64,000 nt of DNA, taken from NCBI GenBank assembly GCA_038496675.1, contig CM076650.1, positions 9,356,269 through 9,420,268 on the forward strand, in the 5' to 3' direction. This document shows positions 48,595-60,184 of the stretch, piece after piece; the stretch's first letter is position 1, and each line of letters opens with the position of its first letter. The position numbers and the translations under genes are program-made. The notes below the pieces were generated by a model, which was given only the letters and a program-made list of their open reading frames with translations, was not told where the DNA came from and searched no databases. Origin of the DNA: Rachycentron canadum (Eukaryota > Chordata > Actinopteri > Carangiformes > Rachycentridae).

Positions 48595-51500
48595 CTAGTT
48601 TTTAGAACGGACAGTCAAGGTGAGCGACACATCAGGGTCCTGTAGATGTGTCTGGATAATGTTATGGAATTTTTCCCTGTATTGATTGAACTGCATGATG
48701 CTCTCTGGTTCTTCTGCCACCCAGAACTTATCAAACTCATATGCCAGGTAACCTAGAAGAGAGGATACATGCATTTAGGGAGATCTTTTTAAAAAACAAA
48801 ATTTCAATGTCTCTTAGAAAATGTTGGTTTGTACTTGTATAATATCAATAATGAATCAGAGGTGTATATAATAAAGAATAACGGTGGGTTTACTCACAGT
48901 ATAGCTGATGAAAGTGCCAGAGCTCAGGTGTACTCTGGACTGTATTGTAGAAATGTGGCTTCAAAGCACCACTCTTCAGGAGGCTGTAGGCCATCTCTGT
49001 CAAGTTGATCCCGACTATGGCATATGAATACCTAAAACATGTAGCACTCAACATGAGTATCAAGTGGATGCTTAAAGTGAGAGTAAGCTGTGTGCACATG
49101 GGCAGCATTAGATTATTCATATCAAATAGTGATAGTAAGACAGTCATTTTAAAAAGATTAAACTCATACAACAGGAAAGGAATATACCTGATGCTGATAT
49201 ATAAACGTCTCTTACCCAAGTTTAGGATGATTGGCATGAGACAACACCTGACGAGCCTCTTCTGTGTAGTTTTCACTGAAAAAACTGCAGACAGTGTAGT
49301 ATAATTATTGCTCACAGCCTATAAATGAGAGCACATTCACCAGTAGACATGCACTCGCTGAGGATAATCGCAAACATTTACAAAAAAAGATCTACAAGTT
49401 TTTGTAAGGATAACATTTTACAACATTTACAACTTTTGTTGACTAAATAATGTTCGTGTGATCATTATTGAATTGAATTGGCATGTCTGACGTAATTATC
49501 ACCTGTTATTATGTGTATATAGTCTAACTATACCCTACAGGCTCATCACTTTTTGTTTATAGTAATAGCTACAAATATTTTCAATATTACTTAGAAGTAT
49601 AATTAATAGTACTGAAAATAAAATTTTCAGGCACAACAGGCATGTGCACCTCTCTATAAAATATTATATTTATTATTATATTGTGTACATTTTTTGTCTG
49701 TAAAAATAAAATATAAGCTGCATGATTGTGATGCTACACAGATAAATTATTGACAGCATCTGTGGCACTTCACCTTATGTTTCCAGTTTAATTTTTAGAC
49801 TGGATCTCTTCAATAGAGAAGAAGGGTTTGCCTTTTCTCATCAAACAGCCTGTGCTCATTGCTCATAATGTGTGTAAATATGCATTTAGATTCATATCTT
49901 GATTTCCATTATAGCGATAAAACTAGTTCTATGTGGTCACCCTTGCTTCAATTTTGCTTGGTTGTATTGGCTGCAAGTATGTTCAGGTACAACTGACTGC
50001 TATAGCTCACATTATTGTTACAAAGCAGCATAACTTTTGTAATTGACAGTATTGACATGAATTGTACTTTTATTTTACCGTATGGCTCATTACTATTCAT
50101 TGAGTACTCACACAAGGTTGATTAGTCCCAGCATGCCCATCCCTCTAAAGTCAGTCTTGGGGTCATCTCCTTGGAATCCAATGTCACCCCACTGTTTGGT
50201 TATCCTTGATTCTAGTTTGACTGTTGGCATCAACATGTCCCACAGCTGACAGTACAAATATTATAATGTCACACACCTTAATTGCCATTGTATTAAGCAA
50301 CAACGATTAGGAATGTGATTTTGTGCACATTTGGGTTCAAAAATCAAACTTTCAGTATTGTGTTATTTTATTGTGTCAGTAAACTTAAGTTAAATTTCTT
50401 GAAATCCCCAAAAATTAAAATGTGGTTTAAATCATGTGACACTCAATAACTCACAAGGGGTTGACCAAGAGAACAAAAGCACAGACATACAACAAAGATG
50501 ACCTGCCTAATATTGTCCCCCTTCTGCTGCCAAAACAGCGCTGACCCATGGAGGCATGGACTCTAAGAAACCTCTGAGGGTGAAAGTGTGCTGTGGTGTC
50601 TGGCACCAACACGTTGGCAGCAGATCCTTTTGAGTCTGGTAAGTTGCAAGATGTGGACTTCATGGATCAGATTTGTTTGTCCAGCACATCCCACAGATGA
50701 TAGTGTTGCAGGAAGCATTATCCTGCTGAAATGGCCACGGTCATTAGGGAATACCGTTTCCACAAAGGGGTGGACAATGCTCAGGGCAACAATGCTCAGG
50801 TATTGGGGTATATGTCTAAGTAACATCCACATGAACGGTAGGATCCAAGGTTCCCTAGCAGAACATTGACCAAAGCATCACACTGCCTCTGCTAACTTGC
50901 CCCATAGTGCGTCCTCGTGCCATGTCTTCTACAGGTAAGCAATACACAGACGCACCTGGCCATCCACGTGATGTAAAAATAAGGTGATTCATCAGACCAG
51001 GTCACTTTCTTCCACTGCTCCGTGGTCCAGTTCCGATTCTCACTCATTGTGGTGCTTTTGGCCATGGACAGGGGTCAGCATGGGCACCCTGACCAGGTCT
51101 ACGCAACCCCATACACAACAAATGTACTGCACTACGTGTTCTAACACCTTTGCCTTGCTCGTTGGTTCACCAGTTTTCCTTCCTTTAACCACTTTTAGTA
51201 GGTGCCGACCACTACAAACCAGGAACATCCCACAAAAGCTGCAGTTTTGGAGATGCTCTGACCCAGGCATCAAACCATCACAATTAGGCTAACATCCTTA
51301 CACTTGACCATTTTTCCTGCTTCCAACGCTTCAACTTCAAGGACAAAATGCTGCCTGATATATCCCACCCACTGACAGGTGCCATTGTAACAAGATAATC
51401 TATGTTATTCACTTTACCTGTCAGTGGTCACGTTATGGTTGATCGGTGTATGTATCTTTATTTGTTCTATGGTAAAGAATCCATGCAGCTTAGGCATAAA

Positions 51501-53319
51501 CAGCAACTGCTGAATTTTTTTCTAACGTACGGATCCAAAAGCAGGAGCACGTACCTTCAAAAGCATGGCCTCGTGTTCCACATTATCCGAACTGAAGACT
51601 TCCTTTCTCAAGTCTTCCACAGTTATGTACAGACTACTGTATCCTGTTATTTGTAGCAGACAGATGTGCAGGCTCTCCTTGAACCTAGAAAGGTAGGGAG
51701 ATTTAACTGAATACACTTAACTGAATAGCACAACAATGAAAGAACTGCAGGTGATGAACTCAAACTAGCATATCAGACGTAGTCTTACAGAGGATCTTTC
51801 TGGGGTTGGACATTCTTCTCTTTCATAATTTCATTCACAGATTGTTCTAATTTATCCTTGCTGGTTTCCAAAGCTCCTCTTAAAACCTACAGGGATGGAA
51901 AGCACAGGAGAGTGAGGAGGTAGCTACAGAAATATAATGATACAGCGAGCCACTGGACAGAAAACTGGTACAGTTGCTGCTGTGAACCACTGTGCCACAG
52001 TGAAAAAAATGTTTCTCAATGTCAACCTCAGAAACAATGAAAAAGATAACCAAGCACTTTCTACACTGAACTGGACTGTTGATTAGAAAATGCTTACCTA
52101 GCTTTAACCATAAACTACAAATAGTCAATTCATCTAAGCTTGGAAAGTGTAGTGAAAGATAAAGATTGATTAAGATCACAGTTTATGTCTTTACTGGGCT
52201 TCACGCATACAACGGACCACAAGATAATGAAGAGGTCAGTAGTACTACAAAGGCTGTTTCCTTTAGTCTAGAGGGCCGATAAAGTTTTACCTCTAAAGGT
52301 AAAGTACCTCAGTTATTCAGACTTTCACCTCACAATTCTGACCCTCTTTACATTGTTAAGGGCCTATGCGTCTTGATTCTTGCCATTTTACAGTCTGGTA
52401 ATAGAGATTGATCCAAAGCAGCCAGCCATAGGGAGACAATGATGGAAGAAAAGTTTATGAATATGATATTTTTATCCACTTAACCAGGAGATCCATTTAA
52501 TCAACCATGTAACAATTTGAGAAACATTTTCTCTGTACAACAGAGATAAATAAATAATAGATTTTCACTAGATTTTCAATTTCACTATTTAAAACAATTA
52601 CATTTCCAAGCCGGGGGTGCACAATGAGAGGCTGCAGTTATCACTCTGTTACTTGTTGTTTATGGTTATGCTTGACTGTGCATCTGCACAGTGTATGCAG
52701 CCTCTGATTATGCTTTACTCTTCTGCTGCAACCTTTACTCCATCTGTTCCAGTCTTTTTGTAGCAGTAAAGAAATGTGTACATTATTTCCATTGTCAATA
52801 AATATAGCAAATTCATTTTGTTAGAGTAGTACCTTTAGACCTATTAGACATTAAAATGTCAACCAAAAAATGCTCACCAGAAGTTCCCCGCAACAAAAGT
52901 GATAGATAGATAGATGTTGATAGATAATAGCTATCATTCAACAGTTCAACAACTGAAGTTGACTCTGATATCTGCCTGGTAAGAAACAAAACCAAAACCT
53001 TTAAGCCGTTATCTACTAAAAGACTGACAGCTAATAATGGTAACACTGACTTACCTTGTTCTTAGATGAACGAAGGGAGTATTCTACAATAGGACACAGG
53101 GAGAGAGATTAATATAAAGGGAAAATGCATGCTGAGCAGTAAAGGTATAGCAAATTTAGGCTAATTTAATTCACCTGCTTTTGTTGTCCTTGCAGCCCCT
53201 TCTTTGTATCCAGAGCATATTCTCTGTAGCTCACATTTCCCTGTTGCCTGTCTGACAAGCCACTTCAGCCAGTATCTCAAAAAGGAAGTGTAGACGTACT
53301 GCCAGATATACCCCAACAT
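48595..53319 (-). CDS. elmod2: ELMOD2, ELMO-domain ARL2/ARF GAP
   Basis: ELMOD2 is a GTPase-activating protein for ARL2 and ARFs, working at mitochondria and lipid droplets and in ciliogenesis. Minus-strand exons in coding order are 53319-53175, 53083-53055 (a 29-nt microexon), 51886-51789, 51684-51555, 50245-50112, 49284-49216, 49031-48898 and 48752-48595. The frame closes at TAG with 298 residues (human 293). The N-terminus MLGYIWQYVY and the block LKWLVRQATGKCELQRI match the human protein. The ELMO domain includes LLQITGY, then WGDIGFQGDDPKTDFRGMG (153-171), where R168 corresponds to the human catalytic Arg167, then IVGINLTEMAYSLLKS. ELMOD1 is excluded by sequence and by the ucp1 neighbour. 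The coding start lies three bases after an acceptor (GCTGTAG), so exon 1 is noncoding. Confidence 0.95.
50478..51450 (-). mobile_element. Degenerate Tc1-like element in elmod2 intron
   Basis: About 970 bases in the intron between the elmod2 exons at 51555 and 50245. The right end TGATCGGTGTA (to 51450) with GTGGTCACGTTATGG is the terminal repeat of a common fish Tc1-like family. Minus-strand sequence then follows the family through AGAGCATCTCC, the CCATCCACGTGATGT region, and CCTCCATGGGTCAGCGC, ending near the poorly kept left repeat at about 50478. Several internal deletions and frame breaks make it non-coding. It is shorter than the roughly 1.2-kb full element as I remember it. Confidence 0.85.
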
Positions 53320-53738
53320 TTTCTACAGCACAAAAAGAGATAAGATGTCAAACACCAGAAGGAATTCATGAAGAAAAATCCAACAGTCGGGTAAGTAAAC
53401 TAATGTCATTTTAACTTTTATTTAATAAGCTGCTTCATTTAAGACGCCTAAAATAAATGTGCGGCTTAAACAGCATCACTGATAAATGGTCCTGCATCAG
53501 AGCTTTATGGCACCGCTTCAATGTTTATTCTAAGAAATGTATGTAGTGCATTTCTACATACATTCCTTGTGAGAAACTTATACATGAGAAAAAAGTAAAA
53601 AAGTGAGTTAACATGAGACCAAAGCCAATGAAGTTCCTGACAGTGGTGTGGGAAGCATTTAGTAGAAACTATGGGACAAGGTCCTGATGACAAATTTTGA
53701 ATAATGAATCAAATTTGAAAATACAAATAGGCCTTTTC

Positions 53739-53760
53739 TTTTTTTTTTTTTTTTTTTTTT
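53739..53760. repeat. Poly(T) tract, 22 nt
   Basis: An uninterrupted T22 run in the 5' intron of elmod2, which is poly(A) on that gene's transcribed strand. No attached retroelement is recognisable. Confidence 0.9.
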
Positions 53761-54360
53761 AAATATACTCAGAAATTATATGAGTATTACCATAACCAAA
53801 TGTACTACAGAAAATTAAAGTGAAAGTCATTATTGTTGCATGAACACAAAATTGAATTAACTTGTGAATTTACATTTCTCGGTCCGTTGCTTATTTAATG
53901 TTGTCAATGTTGAAAACTATATTTTCCCCTTAACTGCAGTGGAGCTGAAATGTAAAGTAAGATGTAAACACTTAAATTAAATTTCAGGCACTTTCAAACT
54001 GTATCTACGTGTAACGCTTGAGTAAATGTACTTGATGACTTTCCACCACTGCCACCGGTATGAACAGGGCTGACAGTTGTCTGTCTGTGTCATAATGACC
54101 GTTAAAATAGAGTCGGTCTCCAACGAAATAGAAACAAAGAGCCTGTGCTCAAACAGCATAACGTTACTGCGAAAAAGGCGAAAGCTGGCGAACATTTAAA
54201 CGGCCAAAACAATAGCATTGTAGCAGCTAGCATCAACGCTAATGCTAACTTCAGACAAACGTGACCACTCAGTTTACAGACACTTGGTGAGTTTCGTGGC
54301 GCTGTGGGAGGCTAATATAGCCGCTGAATAATAACGCAAACAACTAGCTGGTCACCCCTG

Positions 54361-54386
54361 TTTTTTTTTTTTGGGGGGGGGGGGGG
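54361..54386. repeat. T12-G14 homopolymer junction
   Basis: Twelve T followed directly by fourteen G. The G run could form a quadruplex, and the stretch is a likely place for sequencing or assembly length errors. It lies in the elmod2 first intron about 200 bases from the inferred noncoding exon. Confidence 0.85.
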
Positions 54387-54570
54387 TTTATAACATGTTT
54401 CGGCAAACCTTCAAGGCTTGGAGATGACAATTAAACGGTTCAAACAACAGGTTGTCATTGTGTCGGTCCAACTGTTAGCTAGCCGCATCACGTTAGCCCA
54501 GATTAGGTGGCGTCGCAAGAATTGATGTGGCCTTTGTTGGTGTTTATCAAGAAGATGAAGTTAATCTTAC

Positions 54571-54720
54571 CGTACTGTCGCAAAGACAATACTGCCAGAC
54601 AAGGATAAACCCAAAGTTAGCTTCAAAGTGAAGCTACTAGCCGTGTGGCGAGATTAGCAACGTTTCTCTTGACAACAGTCTGGCTCTGGTGCATTCAGGT
54701 CGCACCGGACAAATGGCAAT
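54571..54720 (-). promoter_or_regulatory. elmod2: elmod2 noncoding exon 1 and promoter (inferred)
   Basis: On the minus strand a strong donor (ACG|GTAAGAT, exon side ending at 54571) follows a short CpG-containing stretch. This pairs with the acceptor just before the elmod2 ATG (exon 2 from 53322). It therefore fits the first, noncoding exon and start region of elmod2. The transcription start is estimated only. Confidence 0.45.
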
Positions 54721-54967
54721 TCGAAATCTTCCACTTTATTACCAAGGAATGACTTGCATCCTTACAATAAAACATTAGCCTACATGTAACTCTTGATGGT
54801 GCTTTGGTGTTTTTTTTTTTTTTTTTAAGAGTATACATTTATTTGCAAATACGTGGACATACGTCGAAAAACTTGAGCTGAATTTATTGAGACCGCTGAA
54901 TGACATGACGTCTTTGAATATAGCACGCAACAATACTTTTGACAACAGTGTGCTTTGAACGCTGCTG

Positions 54968-54983
54968 TGGCACCATCTACTGC
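54968..54983 (-). promoter_or_regulatory. CTCF-like motif upstream of elmod2
   Basis: On the minus strand it reads GCAGTAGATGGTGCCA, close to the CTCF core (AGATGGCGCC type) with one substitution in the right half. It lies between elmod2 and gprin3. Support is weaker than for the site at 42622. Confidence 0.3.
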
Positions 54984-55368
54984 CCACTTACCCCTCTGTA
55001 CAGGTCTGCACAAGGGGAGGCATTTAACACCCTATGGGCCACATCTGACCTTCTAACTAAAATACTGAAACCCACAACAAATGGGGAGGTTTTGTCTGTA
55101 TCTTGCATCAAATAACTTCTACAAATCTATTTTATGTAAATAAAGCCTTATCCAAATAAAGAGACATCATAACATCTGATAATAACCAATGATTTGTATC
55201 TCAAACTCAAATGGGTGTTTGTTGAAATGCTGATAGTTATCCATAAATTAAACATGTCACTAATAATGTGGGATTATAACCTTCAAGTCTTGAATTGCAA
55301 GACAAAGCATATGTTTGCATATAAGGGCAATTTTTTTGCCCTCTGCTTATTTTATTGAATATAGATAT

Positions 55369-55640
55369 ACAGTACTGCACAAAAGTCTTAGGCCACCCTT
55401 AGATTTCTTGTTTTAGCAATGCTATAATGACCATATATAATTATTTCTCAGTCTCTTTATTATAATATGACAAGAAAATACAGGAAATGTGTATGCAGTA
55501 TTAAAAAGCAGGGTGAAAAAATCTAAAAAAAACAGAAAATATAAGTACATTTGTAAAAACTTAAAAATCTGGATAAAACCATAAAAACAAAACAGCATCG
55601 TAAAACAAAACACACACATAAAAAAACAAAACAAAAAACA
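55369..55640. mobile_element. Tc1/mariner-type MITE-like repeat
   Basis: Begins with TACTGCACAAAAGTCTTAGGC, the terminal motif of a common fish Tc1/mariner-related nonautonomous repeat, followed by the AT-rich body expected for it (TTAGATTTCTTGTTTTAGCA). No transposase coding is present. The right end is not clear, because the opposite inverted terminus was not found. Confidence 0.5.
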
Positions 55641-57440
55641 GAGCGTACAGCCATGTATCAATGATGGTGGCTACAAGGCTAAAGAAGGCTCTTTATTTAG
55701 GCCCAACAAGAGAAAATGCTCAGTCAGTCTGAGATTTCAACTGGAAGTGTGCAATGGGGAGCAGGTCGACAGATCTGAGGGGTCTCTTTTGAAAACAAAT
55801 AGAAGCATCTTAAAATCAGTGCTGCAGTTGACCAGTAACCAGTGAGGAGAAGCCAGCACAGAGCAGATATAGCTTTTCTTCTTAGTACCAGTTAGGAGTC
55901 TCACTGCTGCAGTCAGAACCAGCTGTCTGACTGATGATAGAGCTGCTGGGAGCAGGAAATAAAAGCATGACCTGAATTTAACAAAGTCCCAAACAGAGTT
56001 CCATCTGAGAGGAAAGAAGCTAGTGCTAGTCGTCCCCTCCCCCCAAAAAAATGTGTCATTACAAACTGATAATTATCTGCAAACCAGGTTGATCTGAACT
56101 AACTGAACCAAGACCTTCAGATTATCTGGCTTTCCCTAATTAACCACAAGATGACGCCAGATATACAATATGAGTGCATGTGCGTGAGTGTTAACTGATT
56201 TCAAAGTCTATTTTTATCTATTTTATTTTTTTAAAGGCAAATCACATTATGTTACTTAAACCTGGCATTTAAATACCATTAAATGAAGTTGTCCTCTCCG
56301 TGTCTTTGCATCTGAACACTGAATAAAATGGTGGCAACTGATCCTGCATCATTCTTGTTAAATGATATTTATTCTCTCCCACTGTGTCACTTTCCAAACT
56401 GGCTACCAGCCCCCCACCCTAAAGCAGAAGTCTGGCATATCAGCATATCGGCGATGCACACAGCCTGTGTTGAGCTGCTCACCAGTGGTGCTGTAATTAA
56501 GACGCCGTCTTCCTACTCACCTAATCAGTCCCTCTGGGCTTTTTAAGGCAGGAGGTTCATCCCATCCAGTGGCTGCATTCCAGGAGGAGCTTCTGTCTCA
56601 GGACCAGCCTATATTTGAAAACGAAAACCCCAAAGTAACCATTGAGATTATAATAACTTTCTTACAGATGATTTTAGGATGAGCTAGGAAATAGACTATA
56701 ATGCTGATATTACTGTCAGTCAGTTATAATTGCACTGACAGGTGTGACACAAAATAATATTTCTGGCATCACAGGAAAGAGGGAAAATAATCACATGTGA
56801 TCACGGGAGTTTAATACAGGCCATGAATGTCAATCACTAGAGGTTTAGAGTCCATGTGGTGGTCAGAATTGATAAGGGCTGATAGGACCATCAAATAATC
56901 ACATTATTACAGAAATTATATGACTGTTGTCTGAGGTTAGTTTGAGGTACAAACGTGAAATTGGAAAAGCATATTACTGCTTCACTTTCAACTTATTATC
57001 TCACCTTATGTTTAAAAAAAGACAGATTGATCACATTCATTACTTTTTGCCCACATAACAGTGAGTCTTCTCTGCATCTGTCAGATGTCACATATCACAA
57101 TTCAGCTGCATCTCTGAGAGACTCAGACACTTAGTGACACTAAGCCTGTCCTGATTTAATGTCCTAATTATAAAGGTCATTTATTCATCAATACCCCTCC
57201 AAAGCCCAGGAATATTTCTTCATAATAAAAATTTAAGATTCACGTTGAAAAAATAACTAATCCTATTTGGAAACGTGATGTACCTGAATGCAGCCCTGGA
57301 AACAGACACAACACACAGGACACAGACTTGGATCTGCTCATAAATCCATCTGATACTATCCATCATCTTGGAATATTACTTTTCCTCTTGCAGGCAAAGA
57401 CCAGAGCTGGGATGAGATAGGATGGCTAGGATTTAAAAGT
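55641..57440. other. Intergenic region elmod2-gprin3
   Basis: No gene found. The first part (about 55641-55980) reads like dispersed repeat sequence I could not name; the rest is unremarkable AT-rich DNA up to the gprin3 promoter. Confidence 0.45.
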
Positions 57441-57449
57441 AATCAATTT

Positions 57450-57910
57450 CAAGTGCAAGTGACCCTCCCGGAGCTTCCTGCGTCTGATACAGCACCTCCT
57501 CCGTTCCCCCCCTCTCCCCCATTCATCCATTCATCTGGTTTACTCTGCTGCACCACGCTGGCTGGGCCAGTTCAGCCTGGGATGGCACACACCGCCAGAG
57601 GTCCATTATGTGCAATAGGTTTACTTTGTGTCAGCATCGGGCAGCGCTGATAGTCACCCGGCAGACACCGTCCATCGGTCGGACGGTGATGACTCATTGC
57701 GCACGGTCGTTCAGTCAGGGTGCTTGAATTGTGCGCTTTGCTGTGGAGGATCGATACCTCCAAGACCCATATTCTGGTGGAAGGCGTGGCTTGGCGTCAC
57801 CGACACAGGGCTGCTTTTCCATATTCATTCCCAGGATTTAGCCTCGTCTCACTGTGACACGGACGCGCCAACGGCACCTGCACGGTACGGGGCATAAAGC
57901 GTCTCCCAAG
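57450..57910 (+). promoter_or_regulatory. gprin3: gprin3 promoter and noncoding exon 1 (inferred)
   Basis: A GC- and CpG-richer patch ends at a strong donor (CCCAAG|GTAAGA, exon end 57910). The next good acceptor, TTTTAG| at 60076, starts the exon that holds the gprin3 ORF. This gives the usual GPRIN layout of a noncoding first exon and a single large coding exon. A C11 run (57919-57929) sits just inside the intron. Confidence 0.5.
57666..57696. promoter_or_regulatory. Inverted repeat next to AP-1 motif
   Basis: CACCGTCC (57666-57673) and GGACGGTG (57681-57688) form a perfect 8-bp inverted repeat around a 7-nt loop, followed two bases later by TGACTCA (57690-57696), the AP-1 consensus. It lies in the inferred gprin3 promoter or leader. 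Confidence 0.45.
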
Positions 57911-60076
57911 GTAAGACACCCCCCCCCCCTCCTCTCTTTTCACCGCACGGCGCTTTCCTTCGTTGTCAGATGTTGAATTTGTTCGCAAGGTCAAAGCAAA
58001 TCAGCAAACACCAGTGGCCTCTGAGATGCTGGGGTGGGACAGGACTGCAAATGTAGACTGTGATGCACGACAAAGATGTTAATTGGCCCGAATAGGTCGA
58101 GTGCATCAGTTTTAATGTAGGTTATGTTTTGCGCGAATTCAGATTCTGCACACACAAACTGCTGCAGGGGTAAAAGCTCCAGACAGCAGCAGGGTGTTTT
58201 AATTGTATAATATGTAAATACGGTCAGGGCATGCTTTCCATAAATATTTGCACCTGATAACAGACAGGCAGATGCATAGTGGAAAAGCACACAAATGGGC
58301 TCCCCCTGTCCGTGACAGAGAACAGTAGCCTACTATTCTTCAAGTCTCATTCAAAAACTGTGCTTTTAGGTGACCGTGTACAGTAAAAGATTGATTACTT
58401 TTGTTTAAATAGGTGACAGGATAATTTTTTGAGTATGCGGAGATAAATATGCAATTGCTATAAAAATGTATTATGCTTGTTGTTTCCCTCCCAAAGAGGA
58501 GCAATGAGGAGACTTGTTGTGAGAAAGGCAATTAACCCAAAGGACAGGGCTGAGTTTAACATTAGTTTCGCTGAGATGAGCTGCACATTGTGCAGAATGG
58601 ATTGCCATCAATACTGTCACTGAAATGGACATGGCCAACTCTCCGGGGACCACTGAAGTATACATTGGTGTGTCTGCTTCCTCTCTATATGTATAGGCTG
58701 TTATGTATAATGAAAAGTCTCCATCACGGAGCAATTCATTTGTCTGACACCAAATGATCAGATATTTCAGACGTCTGCTGAGTGCTGGCACATCACTTGC
58801 CAAATTGGCCCAGATGCTTTAACACATTTAGGAGACAGACTGAGATGGAGTCATTCATCAGGCCTGGGATAAAGAGATTTGTGAAACTCTAGGTCACTGC
58901 CCAGATTTTAGACTAGATTGGTCACAGGATGAAAGAGGATCTGGAGACACATCTTGTTGGCTTTGAAAGCGTCTCTCTTTATTTTTCACAAATAATGGCA
59001 AAAAGGATAGTTCACCTTTAAATGTGTGAATTTCAGGGTGTATTTTCATCTCATCTGGCATTTTGAAGGAGTACATTTAAAGATAGGGACTCAAAATAGT
59101 GGTTTTATGCTGAGATACTTTATATTTTAATTTTTATGTAATTGTATTAGACAAGATTTTAAAAAAACAATGGGCTAGGTTGTTTAGTTTGCCATTCATC
59201 TGACAACAGTAACTCCACTTAGCTGCTGACACGACACCAAAAACACATGCTGTAGCCTGAGAGAAGGATTCATCTGTTAACTTGGCATCTCTTTATATAC
59301 TTGAACACTAATTTTTATTGGTATTTTAAAAATTACTTCAGATGAAATTTGGATGCTAAGGCTGGTGGGTCAGATGAAACTCCCCTAAATAGGAAACATC
59401 TACAGTTTTTAGTGAAAACAATACCCTTTATTTGTAAGCACTTTGAGCCCACATGTGTCAAAGTCTTATTTTTGCTCTTTGCTTACTTTACTTTTGTTCA
59501 GTGTGATGCAGCATTTTTGCATAATACGCAGGGGTTACCTCCAGTTATTTATTTGTTATTCATACATTTTCCCCAAGCCGTTTAAGATGTATTTAAATTC
59601 TTTAATAGAGGTTTAGACAATCACAGAATGACGTGTTCAGATGTTTGAGACCTGATTTGACTGTGGGAAAATAATCACATTACAAGAAAACACAGGTTGT
59701 TAAAAAGACACATTAGCATGATTAACACATACAGCATTTTTATTAGGACTGTACTATCATATGATCAGTTAGAAAAGCTAGGCTTTTAGTTACATATATT
59801 AATCTAATTCAAAGCAGTGATCAAATTAGGCTAATGCAGGTCATTGATTGTTTTTGGTGCGTAGCCCTTAATTCTAACTGATTATTTAAATGCATGTTAA
59901 TAACTAATCAAAGAAACTATGTAGGATGCTAGATGCAACTTACATAATGATCGCCTCATTCTGGAGTACTGTGTCTGGTTTCATTATTTTTTTTCTAATT
60001 TAAGCTGTAAATGTAATGAAAAGTGAAGCTCAATCAAAAAAAATGAACTAAATCTATTTTTATCTTCCTCTTTTAG
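57911..60076 (+). other. gprin3: gprin3 intron 1 (inferred)
   Basis: A 2.2-kb AT-rich stretch between the inferred noncoding exon and the coding exon. No coding exon or recognisable repeat was seen on either strand. Confidence 0.45.
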
Positions 60077-60140
60077 GAACTTGCACAAAGCGAATGGTAG
60101 CATATTCTGTTTTCATCTTGATCTGGATTACGACAATATT

Positions 60141-60163
60141 ATATATATATATATATATATATA
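60141..60163. repeat. (AT)n microsatellite in gprin3 leader
   Basis: About eleven AT units some 22 bases before the gprin3 start codon, inside the inferred 5' UTR. Confidence 0.85.
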
Positions 60164-60184
60164 GACTGAAGCAGTGAATCCGGC

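Noticed and set aside
56140..56160. CTCF-like CCACAAGATGACGCCAG
   Set aside because: Key GG of the core is changed to GA; not called.
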